Shown here: positions 13,966 through 28,928 of the stretch, in pieces
How positions within the stretch are numbered: position 1 is the stretch's first letter
Layout of the letters: each line of letters opens with the position of its first letter
Source of the DNA: Piliocolobus tephrosceles
Taxonomy: Eukaryota; Chordata; Mammalia; Primates; Cercopithecidae
Direction of reading: 5' to 3'
Length of the DNA stretch: 64,000 nucleotides
NCBI RefSeq assembly: GCF_002776525.5
Contig: NC_045439.1
Span: forward strand, 156,867,747 to 156,931,746
Position numbers and translations under genes: made by a program
The notes under the pieces: model-generated
The model's database searches: none
Seen by the model: the letters and a program-made list of their open reading frames with translations, nothing else
What the model was told of the DNA's origin: nothing

Positions 13966-15154
13966 ATAACAGGATCAAATTCACACATAATGATATTAAC
14001 TTCAATATAAATGAGCTAAATGCAACAATTAAAAGACATAGAGTGGCAAACTGGATAAAGAATCAAGACCCATCAATATGCTGTATTCAGGAGACCCATC
14101 TCACAGGCAAAGACACACATACGTTCAAAATAAAGGGATGGAGGAATATTTACCAAGCAAATGGAGAGAAAAAAAAAGCAGGGGTTGCAATCCTAGTATC
14201 TGATAAAACAGACTTTAAACCAACCAAAATAAAAAAAGACAAAGAAGGGCATTACATAATGGTAAAAGGATCAATGCAACAAGAAGAGCTAACTATCCTA
14301 AATATATATGCACCCAATACAGGAGCACCCAGATTCATAAAACAAGTTCCTGAAGACCTATGAAGAGACTTAGACCCCCACACAGTAATAGTGGGAGACT
14401 TTAACACCCCACTGTCAATATTAGACAGATCAATGAGACAGAAAATTAACAAGGATATTCAGGACTTGAACTCAGATCTGGACCAAGCAGATCTAATAGA
14501 CATCTACAGAAGTCTCCACTCCAAATCAACAGAGTATACATTCTTCTCAGCGACACACAGTGTGTTTTCTAAAATCGACCACATAATTGGAAATAAAATA
14601 CTCCTCAGCAAATGCGAAAGAATGGAAATGATAACACAGTCTCTCAGATCACAGTGCAATCAAATTAGAATTCAGAATTAAGAAACTCACCCAAAACGGC
14701 ACAACTACATGGAAATTGAACAATCTGCTCTTGAATGACTACTGGGTAAATAATTAAATTACGGGAGAAATAAAGAAGTTCTTTGAAACCAATGAGAACA
14801 AAGAGACAAGGTACCAGAATCTCTGGGACACAGCTAAAGCAGTATTAAGAGGGAAATTTATAGCAGTAAGTGCCCACAACAGAAAGCTGGAAAGACCTAA
14901 AATCGACACCCTAACATCACAATTAAAAGAACTAGAGAGGCAAGAGCAAACAAATTCAAAAGCTAGCAAAAGACAGGAAATAACTAAGATCAGATCAGAA
15001 CTGAAGGAAATAGAGACATGAAAACCCCTTCAAAAAATCTATTATTCCAGGAGCTGATTTTTTGAAAAGATTAACAAAATGGATGAACAAAATAGATGGA
15101 CCACTAGCTAGACTAATAAAGAAGAAAAGAGAAAAATCAAATAGACACAATAAA
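13966..15154 (+). pseudogene. L1 ORF2 remnant (endonuclease domain), start codon lost
   Basis: Homologous to the N-terminal endonuclease and linker of L1 ORF2p. The codon at the expected start (13966-13968) reads ATA rather than ATG. The best frame (about 13980-14360) keeps the catalytic-domain pattern CCIQETHL; a TGA at 14361 replaces a sense codon, and the frame then resumes with the MGDFNTPLS motif at 14391. It ends at the inversion breakpoint, before the RT catalytic core. It cannot encode an active enzyme. Confidence 0.9.
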
Positions 15155-16485
15155 TAAATGATGATCTTTAATCTTTGAGGCTGATGACCTTTGGATGGGG
15201 TTTCTGTGTGCAGCTTCTTTTTGTTGATGTTGATGTTGTTGCTTTCTGTTTGTTAGTTTTTCTCTTCTAACAGACCCCTCTTCTGCAGGTCTGCTGCAGT
15301 TTGCTGGAGGTCTACCCCGACTCTGTCTGCCTGGGTATCACCAGCAGAGGCTGCAGAACAGCAAAGATTGCTGCCTGCTCCTTCCTCTGGAAGCTTCATC
15401 CCAGAGGGGCACCAGTCTGATGCCAGCCGGGGCTCTCCTGTATGTGGTGTCTGTCGGCCCCTACTGGGAGGTGTCTCTCAGTCAGAATACACAGGGGTCA
15501 GGAGGCACTTGAGGAGGCAGTCTGTCCTTTAGTAGAGCTTGAGCACTGTGCTGGGAGAATCCTCCTTGTCAGGATCTGCTGCTGTCATCAGAGCTGGCAG
15601 GCAGGAATGTTTAAGTCCACTGAAGCTGTGCCCCTGACAGCCACCCCTTCCCTGGGAGCTCTGTCCCAGGCAGGTGGGAGTTTTATCAATAACCTCCTGG
15701 CTGGGGCTGCTGTCTTTCTTTCAGAGATGCCCTGCCCAGTGAAGAGGAATCAGGAGGAGCAGTCTGGCCATAGCTGCTTTGCCATGCTGTGGGGAGTTCT
15801 GCAGTCCAAACTTCCTGGCCTCCTTAGCGCTGTCAGGGAAAACTGCCTACTCAAGCCTCAGTAATGGTGGATGCCCCTCCCTCTACCAAGCCAGGTCAAC
15901 TTCAGACTGCTGTGTTGGCAGCGAGAATTTCAAGCCAGTGATTCTCAGCTTGCTGGGGTCCGTGGGGGTGGGACCTGCTGAGCAAGACCACTTGGCTTCC
16001 TGGCTTCAGGCCCCTTTCTAGAGGAGTGAACGGTTCTGTCTCTCTGGGGTTCCAGGCATCACTGGGGTATGGAAAAAACAAAACAAAACAAATAAAACTC
16101 CTATAACTAGCTCTGTGTCTGCCCAAACAATCATCCAGTTTTGTGCTTGAAACCCAGGGAGCTGGTGGTGTAAGCACATGAGGGAATCTCCTATTCTGTG
16201 GATTGCAAAAACCGTGGGAAATGCATAGTACCTGGGCTGGAGAGCACAGTCCCTCATGGCTTCCCTTGGCTGGGGGAGGGAGGTCCCTGGCTGCTTGCAC
16301 TTCCTGGGTGAGGCAACGCCCCACCCTGATTCTGCTTGCCCTCTGTGGGCTGTGCCCACTGCCTAAACAGTCTCAGTGAGATGAAGTGGGTACCTCAGTT
16401 GGAAATGCAGAAATCACCCACCTTCTGCGTTGGTCTCGCTAGGAGCTGCAAACTGGAGCTGTTCCTATTCAGCCATCTTGCCAGA
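15155..16485 (-). mobile_element. Rearranged L1, part 3: 5' UTR, minus
   Basis: GC-rich L1 5' UTR read on the minus strand: the ctgctgcagtttgctgg segment at 15292, the aacagcaaagattgctg segment at 15358 and the 5' end at about 16485. In L1 this region holds the sense and antisense promoters; activity of this diverged copy is unknown. It keeps the same polarity as part 1. Confidence 0.92.
16471..16480 (-). promoter_or_regulatory. YY1-type site at the L1 5' end
   Basis: On the minus strand this reads CAAGATGGCT, the YY1 motif that lies just inside the 5' end of L1 elements and positions transcription initiation. Presence of the motif is seen; function is inferred from the family. Confidence 0.6.
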
Positions 16486-16499
16486 TCTCTCTATTATCT

Positions 16500-17080
16500 T
16501 TTATAGGAAAAAACTTTCTGAAGATGACATCAGACTCAAGAAACCAAGTAGGAAAAGACTGATAAATGTGAAGATGTCCTTTACTCACATCAAGATCCTT
16601 TACTCAGATCTTGATCTGTTACTCAGAAATCAAGATCCTTTACTTAGAAAAAGAAAAGTACAATACAAAAGTATAAAAAGTAATTTGAGCAAAATATTTG
16701 TGATACATGATGAACAATGGTTAAGTGTTCCTAGTAAACAAAGAAGTCATAAATCTGAAACAATCAACAGCAGTAAAAAACTGGATAAGTATCTCACAGA
16801 AAAAAAAATACTAAGAGCAAATAAACACATGAAAAGATGCACAACCTCAACCTCATTCCTCATTCTGAGGAAATGAAAAACAGAACTAATGGCTGAGTAC
16901 AAGATTTAAAAAATTGGTGATACCCAATGTTGGTGAGGATGTGGACAGTCACTCCCATGGATCATTCATTGGAAAATATATCAGAGTAATCTTTTTGGAG
17001 AACAATTTTGCAATATCTACACTTAGTAATTTATTGTACTCACAAAAGTACATGAAGGTGTATTATGGTTTGAGTGTATG
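16500..17080 (+). mobile_element. L1M fragment (ORF2 C-terminal region), plus
   Basis: Old L1 homology is clearest at 16690-17020: the aacacatgaaaagatgcaca segment at 16823, the atgttggtgaggatgtgg segment at 16926 and ttggagaacaattttgcaat at 16995. The first 200 bases are less certain. No coding potential. Confidence 0.65.
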
Positions 17081-17094
17081 GAGGCTGTAGAGCC

Positions 17095-17280
17095 CTCGGA
17101 GTATGGAGCCAGATGCCAGGGATCAGATAATAGCTCAGCAACTTCTGAGGTATGTGACTGTGGCAAGCTAAGAGCCTTACCTGGGAAGTGGAGATAAGTA
17201 TGTTTTTACCTCAAAATGCTGGTATGAGGATTTGATATATTTATACACTTCAGAGAAATGCTTGGCAGAGATAGCAGTCG
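17095..17280 (+). repeat. MIR, plus
   Basis: The order of MIR landmarks is preserved: gagccagatgcc, gtgactgtggcaag, a tcatctgtaaaatgg-equivalent segment (gggaagtggagataag) and gaggatttgatatattta. Highly diverged. Confidence 0.7.
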
Positions 17281-17608
17281 TTGGAACATTAATCTAAAAA
17301 AAACACCCAACTGCTCACTGGTAGAGTGCTAAGAAGGAAGAGCTTGGCCTCATAGCTGGATGGCTTTCCCTGAAAGTGAATGAAGCAAACCTCTCTCTGA
17401 CCGGAAGATTGAAGTCTTTACTTCATTAAGTCCTGGGGCGTCTCATGTTCCAGGATAGCATCACTTTCCATGTTGCTTCCTTTTTCATGTGTAAGAATTT
17501 TAGCCAGCAGAGAGCAAGGCAAGTGACCATTTCAAAGACAGGCATTTTACTAGATGGTGGCCACTGAAGGCTTGATTCCTGGGCTCTTTTCTGGTACTTT
17601 TTGTCTTA
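17281..17608. other. single-copy stretch
   Basis: About 330 bases with no repeat or coding signal that I can recognise. Confidence 0.5.
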
Positions 17609-17610
17609 AA

Positions 17611-17815
17611 GCAGGATTTCTCAACAATGGCACTATTGACATTTTGGGCTGGATAATTCTTTGTTGTGGGGGGTGCTGTGCTGTCCATTGTAGGATGTCT
17701 AGCAGCATTCCTGATCTTGATCCACTAAATGCTCCCAAGTTCTGACAACCAAAAGTGTTTTCAGACATTGTCAAATGTCCCTTGGGAGTGAAATCACCCT
17801 TGGTTGAGGATCACT
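17611..17815 (-). mobile_element. MER5A-like hAT-Charlie MITE, minus
   Basis: Nearly complete non-autonomous hAT element: left end caggatttctcaac, centre ggataattctttgttgtgg, right end gttgaggatcactg, which are imperfect inverted repeats as expected for MER5A. It encodes nothing. Confidence 0.88.
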
Positions 17816-17958
17816 GCGTTTTAGAGGTTTGGAATGGAAAAAAAAATAATAATTCTCCCATTGGAAGCAGAGACCGTAGTTCAGATTATGAACCAGTTAG
17901 ATGATTTCCCTTCTTAAGCATGAATTCAGACTGCATTACCTTTGAAAATTAATGTTTG

Positions 17959-18019
17959 GTGTGCGTGTGTGTGTGTGTGTGTGTCTGTCTGTGTGTGTGT
18001 GTGTCTGTGTGTGTGTGTG
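17959..18019. repeat. (TG)n microsatellite with TC interruptions
   Basis: TG repeats of about 60 bases interrupted by several tctg units. Alternating purine-pyrimidine DNA of this length may adopt Z-DNA and is usually length-polymorphic. Confidence 0.95.
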
Positions 18020-18181
18020 AGCGTATTAGAACTAACAGTTATCCACTGGGCCCTAGGATGGATAAGGAAGCATAGCTTCACCTTATTCTCCACAAAGTCC
18101 TTGAGAGGGTCCAGATGTGCAGTGCCTATGTTCCATCACACTTTCACGCTTCTGAATTCCACTTAAAAAAACTGACTTATT

Positions 18182-18459
18182 GGCCGGGCACGGTGGCTCA
18201 TGCCTGTAATCCCAGCACTCTGGGAGGCCAAGGTGGGCAGATCACAAAGTCAGGAGTTCGAGACCAGCCTGGCTAATATGGTGAAACCCCATCTCTACTA
18301 AAAATACAAAAATTAGCTGGGTGTGGTGGTAATCCCAGCTACTCGGGAGGCTGAGGCAGGAGAATCGCTTGAACCCAGGAGGCGGAGGTTGCAGCGAGCC
18401 AAGATTGCATCACTGCACTCCAGCCTGGGTGACAGAGCAAGACTCCATCTCAAAAAAAA
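18182..18459 (+). mobile_element. Alu (S-like), plus, with internal deletion
   Basis: Alu body from ggccgggcacggtgg. About 10 bases are missing at the start of the right arm (ggtggtaatcccagc). Imperfect target duplication aactgacttatt / aactgattatt at 18170 and 18461. Confidence 0.96.
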
Positions 18460-18479
18460 TGAACTGATTATTTTTGAAT

Positions 18480-18800
18480 TAGCAATATAGTCACATGGTT
18501 CAAAATTTAAGCAATATGAATGAGTGTAGAATGAAAAGTTTCTCTCCCATCCCTGTCTCCAGACATCTGGTCCTGTCCATGAGAAAGCCGCATGAACAGT
18601 CTCTTTGTTTATCCTTCCAAATATATTTCTTACATACTCAAATACGTATATTTGTATTTATAAAATATTTGTATATTTCCCTTGTATATTTATATATTTC
18701 CCCTTCTCATCCTCCCCTTTTTTTTTAACAAAAGCAGGTCATACACTGAACATATGTGTGTTCACCCAGACTCTTCTATGTACATATGTTGTCCCTTCAC
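18480..18800 (-). repeat. possible old L1M 3' UTR, minus
   Basis: The segment cacatggttcaaaatttaa at 18492 followed by ccatccctgtctcc, a TA-rich centre and a T-run resembles the 3' UTR of old L1M/E elements read on the minus strand. Very diverged. Confidence 0.4.
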
Positions 18801-19399
18801 CACTGCTTCCTTTCTAAGAGCACTCCGATTTTGTGCAGTTCTTTAGCACCACACCCTTTCCCCTACCTACCTACCCACAGACACACTTCATGGAATCCAT
18901 GTGACTCAGGGGAAGTGGATTCCACCCCCAGATCTGGGAGTCGGTGCTCAAAGGGTGACTCATTCTCTTTGCCAGAGGTCAGTTCAGAAAGGGGCATGAA
19001 ATCCAACTCAGGCCAATGGACATGCTGAGAAGTTTGCTGGGCTTTCCAGGGAATTTTTTGTTTTCTCCTGAGAGAGCTGTGGAAGAAGTCTCTTTTGCCT
19101 CCTCTGGACACCACTATAGGGGGAAGAAAAGATGGGGCAGATACTTGAGGAATGGCCCGGAAGAAACTGGAGTGCTTGGATTAAGCCAATCCTGAAGCCT
19201 GCTCGACTGCTGTCCTTTCAGGCAGAGGAAGGATAGGTGATGTTACTTTTAGCAGTCTAGGGTGAGGTCACAAGTCGGTGAAGCCATTTCAAATCCAAGT
19301 CTGGTGTCGCTTGAAGGCTTTTGGTTTACAATAGTAAAATCAACTCTGATGTGTAGCATTTTACAGTACAAACAGTGCTCCCACATTCAGGTTTCATTG
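18801..19399. other. single-copy stretch
   Basis: About 600 bases with no confident family. Part (18900-19200) has the look of an old decayed interspersed repeat, but I cannot name it. Confidence 0.4.
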
Positions 19400-19545
19400 A
19401 GAGGAACTATGCCACGAAGGGCCTCTGTGCCCGCTGCACAGATGAGGAAAAGAAGACATAGAGGGAAAAGTCTTGTTTAAGGACATGTAACCTGTAAGAG
19501 GCAGAACTGGAATCCAACCCCAAGTTTGTTTCTGTTACCGAAATA
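19400..19545 (-). repeat. MIR, minus
   Basis: Reads ctgcacagatgaggaaaag then agacatagagggaaaag and ggcagaactggaatccaacc, the MIR 3' half on the minus strand. Confidence 0.75.
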
Positions 19546-19990
19546 CTGGGAGTTTGGTCTGGGTCCTAGGGCTCGTGGCACAGAAAGCCAATGACTGAGA
19601 TAGTGAGAATTGCCAAGGAAGAAGGCTTTAATCGGGTTCCACAGCAGAGGAGATGGGAGTTCAGTCTCAAATGCATCTCCCTGACTAACTAAAACTAGGG
19701 GTTCATATAGCAGGGAAGAAATGTAACCGTGTGAAGGAAAACAGGAACTAGGGAGGGGCAAGGAAGCAATCATGGCGAATGAGGGGTCCTACATCTTATT
19801 GTCGGATGTGACGGTCTGGTGAATTTCAGTCGTCTGGTGAATTTCAGTTCTTGAGAGGTCTGAAGGTCCTTTCCTGAAGAAGGAACTCAGATAAAACAAA
19901 TATAAGTTTCAAGCTCTAAGACTAGAAGGGTGAATTTCTATGTTTATCAAAAGAAAAAAAAGCTGTCTATGGGACAATTGGATTGGTTTT
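19546..19990. other. unclassified, possibly an old LTR
   Basis: This stretch, with ggctttaatcgggttcc, a duplicated ctggtgaatttcagt (19817 and 19833) and a purine-rich end, resembles a decayed LTR. I could not assign a family. Confidence 0.25.
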
Positions 19991-21051
19991 ATTTAAATAT
20001 CAAGGTTATTTTCTCCCAAACCACGGGACACTCCGGCTGGAGGCATTCATACCCACAGATGCGTGGCAAGTGTTGACTCTACCCTCTGCAGCAGCAGGAC
20101 CAGGAAGCTCTGGGAGGTCAGGACACAGGAGAGAGGCAGGAAGAGTGCCCACATGATCCACTGTGGTGGCTGTGACTGCCACAGCCAAATGACCTCCAAC
20201 TGTGCCCAGGTCCTTTTAGCATGTCCTCAAGAGTCAGTGCCTCGAAGCAAATGGGCTGATCTCTGGACTACACTGGGGAAGAGAGAAAAGGAGGTGCTCC
20301 CTGTTGCCCAGTGGAAGATTCCTCAAGATGGAGATTGAGCTGCTGTTCTAGGGCACCCTGAGGGCAAACGTCCCACCGTCTCTAAGGCTCCAGCGAGCTC
20401 CAAACACTCTGGGTGGTAAATAGACAGAATCCCCTTTAGTGACCTCCCCTCACTGGCAATGTTTTCTTTCTCTTTTTTCTTATAATAGTTCAGTTGATCA
20501 AAAAAGAACTCAATCTCAAAGGTGAGAGTAGAGTTGATGATGGGGTCAGGGAGCCGACCTCAATCGAAAGTTGAGAAGAAGAGCACGTGTGACTAACAAC
20601 ATCCTTGGTTTAGAATTTACTTACAAAGCTTCAGGTGAGCTTATGAATGTGTCATTTGGATATTTGCTGGGCTTTGCACACGCCCCTCCAGTTTCTACAC
20701 AGGGCCGGGCATACCACAATGGTGTGGTTGCATTTTCTTTTTAATCTTAGGTTCAGTTCTTTTTAGATCCTAAAACACAAAATGGGATTCGGGAAGTGTG
20801 AATTTACTTGAACCAAACTGAAAAAAGGTTTTCTCAACCTCTGCAACATGAAGCTGCAGAATTCACAACAGTTTTAATTATAACACACTAAATAGATACA
20901 ATAAGCGGCTCTTTGCTCTGACGTTGAAATCTCTACCTATTTTTATCTCCAGGCAAATAACAGGCAGCTGGGGAAAGTTACTACATTATGAGTGGGTTAT
21001 TGAATCTCCGAGCATCAACAACCTCTATGTCATTACATTGCATTGCATACT
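19991..21051. other. single-copy stretch with a candidate micro-exon
   Basis: About 1.06 kb without a recognised repeat. A 91-codon plus frame at 20063-20338 has no motif I know. The most gene-like signal is the short splice-flanked segment at 20489-20521, listed separately. Confidence 0.5.
20489..20521 (+). other. candidate 33-base micro-exon
   Basis: A long pyrimidine tract (20462-20480) and TATAATAG acceptor precede 33 bases ending AAAG, followed at once by GTGAGAGT, a good donor. Length is a multiple of three and two frames are open. No flanking exon of a host gene is visible, so this is only a splice-signal inference. Confidence 0.25.
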
Positions 21052-21069
21052 AAAGAAAATCATTGTATC

Positions 21070-22004
<935 letters not shown>

Positions 22005-22100
22005 ACACTACAGATGAGGAAACTGAGATTTATGGAAGTGAAGAGACTTGCTGAAGACCACAATTTGGTGGCTGAAGCTGGTTTGAATTTTATTCTAACA
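22005..22100 (-). repeat. MIR fragment, minus
   Basis: Contains cagatgaggaaactgagatt followed by gaagtgaagagacttgctg and gctgaagctggtttgaat, the diagnostic MIR 3' segment on the minus strand. Confidence 0.8.
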
Positions 22101-22110
22101 CAAATAGATT

Positions 22111-22399
22111 TTTATTTTAGACAGGGTCTCACTCTATTCCCCACGCTGGAGTGCAGTGGCGTGATCGTGGCTCACTAAAACCTCTGCCTCCAGGGCTCAA
22201 GCCATCTTCTCACCTCAGCCTCCTAAGTAGCTGGAACCACAGGCATGCACCACCACACCTAGTTAATTTTTGTATTTCTTGTAGAGATGAAGCTTTTCCA
22301 TGTTGCCCAGGCTGATTGTGAACTCCCGAGCTCAAGTGATCCACCTGCCTTGGCCTCCCAAAGTGCTGGGATGACAGGTGTGAGCCACTGCACCTGGCC
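22111..22399 (-). mobile_element. AluJ-like, minus
   Basis: Diverged full Alu: gacagggtctcactc through gtgagccactgcacctggcc. Flanked by imperfect aaatagattttt / aaatcttttt. Confidence 0.95.
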
Positions 22400-22424
22400 T
22401 CAAATCTTTTTATTATATTTTATT

Positions 22425-23172
22425 TTTTATTTTTGTCGGTACATAGTAGGTGTATATATTTATGGGGTACATGAGATATTCTGACACAGGCATGCAATCC
22501 ATGATAATCACATCAGGGGATATGGCATAGCCATTATCTCAAGCATTTATCGTTTCTTTGTGGTACAAAAATTCCAATTACACTACTTTAGATATTTTTA
22601 TATGTACAATAAATGATTGTTAACTGTAGTCACCCTGTTGTGCTATCAAATATGAGATTGTATTCGTTCTATCTAACTATATTTTTGTAGCGATTAACCA
22701 TGCTCCCTCTCCTCCTTCCCAGCCTCTGGTAACCATCATTCTACTATCTCCATGAATTTAATTGTCTTAATTTTTAGCTCCCACAAATGAGCGAGAGCAG
22801 ATCAAGTTTGTCTTTCTGTGCCTGGCTTGTTTCATTTAACATAATGACCTCCAGTTCCATCCACGTTGTTGCAAATGACAGGATCTCATTCTTTTTCATG
22901 ACTGAATAGTACTCCATTGTGTATGTGTACCACATTTTCTTTATCCATTTTCTGTTGATGGACACTTAGGTTGCTTCCAAATCTTGGCTACTGTGAATAA
23001 CACTTCAATAAATGAGAATGCAGATATCTCTTCAATATACTGATTTCCTTTCTTTTGAGTATATACTAGCAGTGGGATTGCTGGATCATATGGTAGCTCT
23101 GTTTTTAGCTTTTTTGAGGAACCTCTATAGTTTTCTCCATGGTGGCTGTACTAATTTACATTCCCACCAACT
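22425..23172 (-). mobile_element. L1MA-like 3' end, minus
   Basis: 3' UTR with the L1MA hallmark acatagtaggtgtatatat at 22441, then the conserved 3' UTR/ORF2 region: attccatccacgttgttgc at 22855 and gggattgctggatcatatgg at 23074. 5'-truncated near 23172. Confidence 0.9.
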
Positions 23173-23424
23173 AACTCAAACCTGTAAATTATACCATGAG
23201 GATGTCTAAATCAAGGGGGTTATTTTTGCAGTTTCTACAAGAAAATCATTGAGTAGTTCACCTAACTTGATTGGCAAATTCAGTCAAAAGACTGTACAAG
23301 CAGTTTTATATAAATGTAATCTCATGTTAAACATTTAAACCATGTGTTACCACAAACAATTATTAAATCACTTAAATATGTTTGAGAACTAAATAGGATA
23401 TTTCTTCATGATATATGCTTTAAA
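23173..23424. other. unassigned AT-rich spacer
   Basis: About 250 AT-rich bases between two L1 segments with no recognised homology. Confidence 0.5.
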
Positions 23425-25720
<2,296 letters not shown>

Positions 25721-25733
25721 TATGATGCATTTT

Positions 25734-26944
25734 GAATGAAAGAAAAACAGACACCATTATTTTGCATCACAAAATGTAAAACGGAAGAGATTTCACAGCC
25801 AATCAAATGGGAATTTAGAATTGGATCCTCCTGCACTTTCCCCCACACTTCTTTCAAAGCCGCCTTCCTCTGCAAGGCTTCCGCCTCACCTCTGAGCACC
25901 CACAACCTGAGCTCTGAGCACCCACACCTCACCTCTGAGCACTGTGGCCCATCGGGATGGAGCTCCTGCACGGTCAGGGTGGGGACATCTCTGAGGAAGA
26001 TGCATTGTCTTCCGTGGAGTTACCTAAAAAACTGGGGCATGTTCTCATAACTGCCTTCACTTAGTCTAAAGATGCAGCAATTCAACAAAAGTACATGTAA
26101 ACCTCAGAACTGGGCTTGGAGTTTTAAAGATCAATGGACTCTATTGTCTATTGTCTGAATGGTTTGGGGGTTTCCTAGCTCATTTTTTTTTTTCTTTTAT
26201 GGTATAGACGCCTGAAGGCTCTTTGCTCAGTAGCCCTCACTGCGTGGCTGACTTCCTCTGCAGATGCCCGGCTGGAGGTCAGGTCCTGGCCTCTCTGTTT
26301 ACACCCTTTTGGACTTGAGGCTTGCCTGTATTTTGGTTCCCTCAAACGTGGACTCCAAATCTGGGTGCTAACCAATTCCTTTCCTTTCCAGGCTGAGGTC
26401 CTCAGACCTCACTGTAATGAGAGATTGTGACCTCTTTTCTCATGTCTCAGGCAGGCTCTGATGCCTTTTCTGGTTGAGGACCATGTTGAACCAGGTGAAG
26501 TCGCCATTTTTGTTGGCCATTTTTGTCCTGCAAAACTGACAATTTCATATCCTTAAATTTAATATCTTTGGAGTAGAAATACCTATTGTTGTCCAATAGA
26601 GGAAACAACGTTACTTCCTGAAAGCATTTGTCTGAGCAAAACCATATTTGTTTTATCCACATTTCCCCTTCATTCACTTGTATCATTCAGGGACTTGCAG
26701 GGCTCAGTCACCTGTGTGACGCACTCACATGTATGGCTCCAATCCCATCTTCATGGCACGGAGAACTAAATTCTCTCCCACCTTCCCGTGGAGAGCTTTC
26801 CGTCCTCATTGTCACTGGTTCCCTTCCTCTGGATCCCTCCACCTCAATTATGTTTCTCTGAGGGTGCAATGACAAGAATAAAATGAAATGTTGTTCTTGT
26901 TCAGTTAAGTAATAAATTGCCATTTCTTCCATTTTCTCTTTGAC
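25734..26944. other. single-copy stretch with a small tandem repeat
   Basis: About 1.2 kb with no recognised SINE or LINE. Three copies of ctctgagcac at 21-22 base spacing (25890-25942) form a short degenerate tandem array. Open frames of 60-104 codons overlap on both strands and none has a known motif. Confidence 0.5.
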
Positions 26945-26959
26945 TAAAGATGTATCAGC

Positions 26960-27322
<363 letters not shown>

Positions 27323-27435
27323 AGACAGTGTCTCAATATGTTGCCCAGACTGGCCTTGAACTCCTGAGCTCCAGTGATCCTCTCACCTTGGCCTTCCAAA
27401 GTGCTAGGATGACAGGCATGAGCCAGCATGCCTGG
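27323..27435 (-). mobile_element. Older Alu left arm, minus, fused to the AluY
   Basis: Starts gagacagtgtctcaatatg and ends gccagcatgcctgg: the left arm of an older Alu. The composite 26962-27435 is bracketed by one duplication (aaagatgtat-agctttat at 26946 and 27438), so the old Alu made the original insertion. Confidence 0.85.
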
Positions 27436-27457
27436 TAAAAGATGTATTAGCTTTATA

Positions 27458-27837
27458 CAAGGTTAAAATTTCTTCTCAGTTGTGTAAAAATCACAAAAGA
27501 ATGCAACATGTCCTCTAGGTGTTAGCCTGTGTGGAGTTGAAAAAACAGCGGAGTCCTTTGTTCACTGTCTTAGAAGTCTTTGGGATTTCTGTTGATCAAT
27601 CCATTTCTTCTCGATAATGAACTTGCATAAACAGTTTGCCATGATGACAGGGCCTCTGCACATGATGTAAGGATGTTGACCCTCTTTCCTCCCCCAAGCC
27701 AGTGCCGGCCTGACTCATAAAAGCTCAAAGACCCAGTGAGACCAGCCTCAGTCAGATCAGCCCATCATGAGTGGGGGTTGTTGTTATATATATTTATGCT
27801 CCATCTCACTGCCAAAGAGGGATTTGGGGTGGATTAT
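27458..27837. other. single-copy stretch
   Basis: About 380 bases without a recognisable repeat. A TATA-like cataaaagctc lies at 27717, but no transcript start evidence can be read from sequence alone. Confidence 0.5.
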
Positions 27838-27854
27838 AGAAATGCATACTACAG

Positions 27855-28172
27855 GGGCTGGGCATGGTGGCTCACACCTATAATCCCAGCACTTTGGCAG
27901 AGCGAGGTGGGTGGATCACGAGGTTAGGAGATCGAGACCATCCTGGCTAATATGATGAAACCCCATCTCTACTAAAAATACAAAAATTAGCTGGGTGTGG
28001 TGGCGTGTGCCTGCAATCCCAGCTACTGGGGAGGCTAAGGCAGGAGAATTGCTTGAACCTTGGGAGGTAGAGGTTGCAGTGAGCCGAGATCATGCCACAG
28101 TACTCCAGCTTAGTGACAGAGTGAAACTCTGTCTCAAAAAAAAGAAAAAAAAAAAAAGAAAGAAAAGAAAGA
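27855..28172 (+). mobile_element. Alu (S-like), plus, with 17-base target duplication
   Basis: Full Alu with a GA-interrupted A-tail. The duplication agaaatgcatactacag / agaaatgcatacaacag lies at 27838-27854 and 28173-28189. Confidence 0.97.
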
Positions 28173-28344
28173 AAGAAATGCATACAACAGAATAAAAATA
28201 AAATAAGCAAAGACTTGGAGGAAGAAGAAGAAAATTAAGGTAAGGAATTAAGATGAAGTCATTTTTTTCTTTTTGCCTATTCATATTTTGAGTTTCTCTT
28301 TGCTTACTGATTTGTAGGAGTTACTTGTATATTCTAGATCTGTG

Positions 28345-28805
<461 letters not shown>

Positions 28806-28928
28806 TGGATAGTGTTGGCCTGTGTATTAATCCCTTGTCAATTTTACTCACTTCAAGTATCTTCTTCCAGAAAATTGTTTTCTGCTAATTTTGATTAAGA
28901 TGGCTTCACTGAACAGAAACGTTTAGTT

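Larger units (their letters stand above)
12846..15154 (+). mobile_element. Rearranged L1, part 2: inverted ORF1-ORF2 segment, plus
   Basis: This is the L1 interval from just upstream of ORF1 through the ORF2 endonuclease to the early RT region, in the opposite orientation to both neighbours. Its two ends each carry gacacaataaa (12846-12856 and 15144-15154). Its right end stops at the same ORF2 position where part 1 begins, so parts 1-3 add up to one element with an internal inversion. Confidence 0.92.

Noticed and set aside
13917..14681. 148- and 96-codon frames looking like an intact endonuclease
   Set aside because: They are fragments of L1 ORF2 split by a TGA and lacking the start codon; annotated as a pseudogene remnant instead.
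16018..16359. 113- and 140-codon frames in the 15.9-16.4 kb GC-rich block
   Set aside because: This block is the L1 5' UTR; its GC content keeps frames open by chance.
17959..18166. Cys/Val-rich frame over the TG microsatellite
   Set aside because: Artefact of translating (TG)n.
27717..27760. TATA-like motif with a downstream initiator-like TCAGTC
   Set aside because: One weak motif pair in AT-variable DNA; no supporting element or transcript, so not called a promoter.
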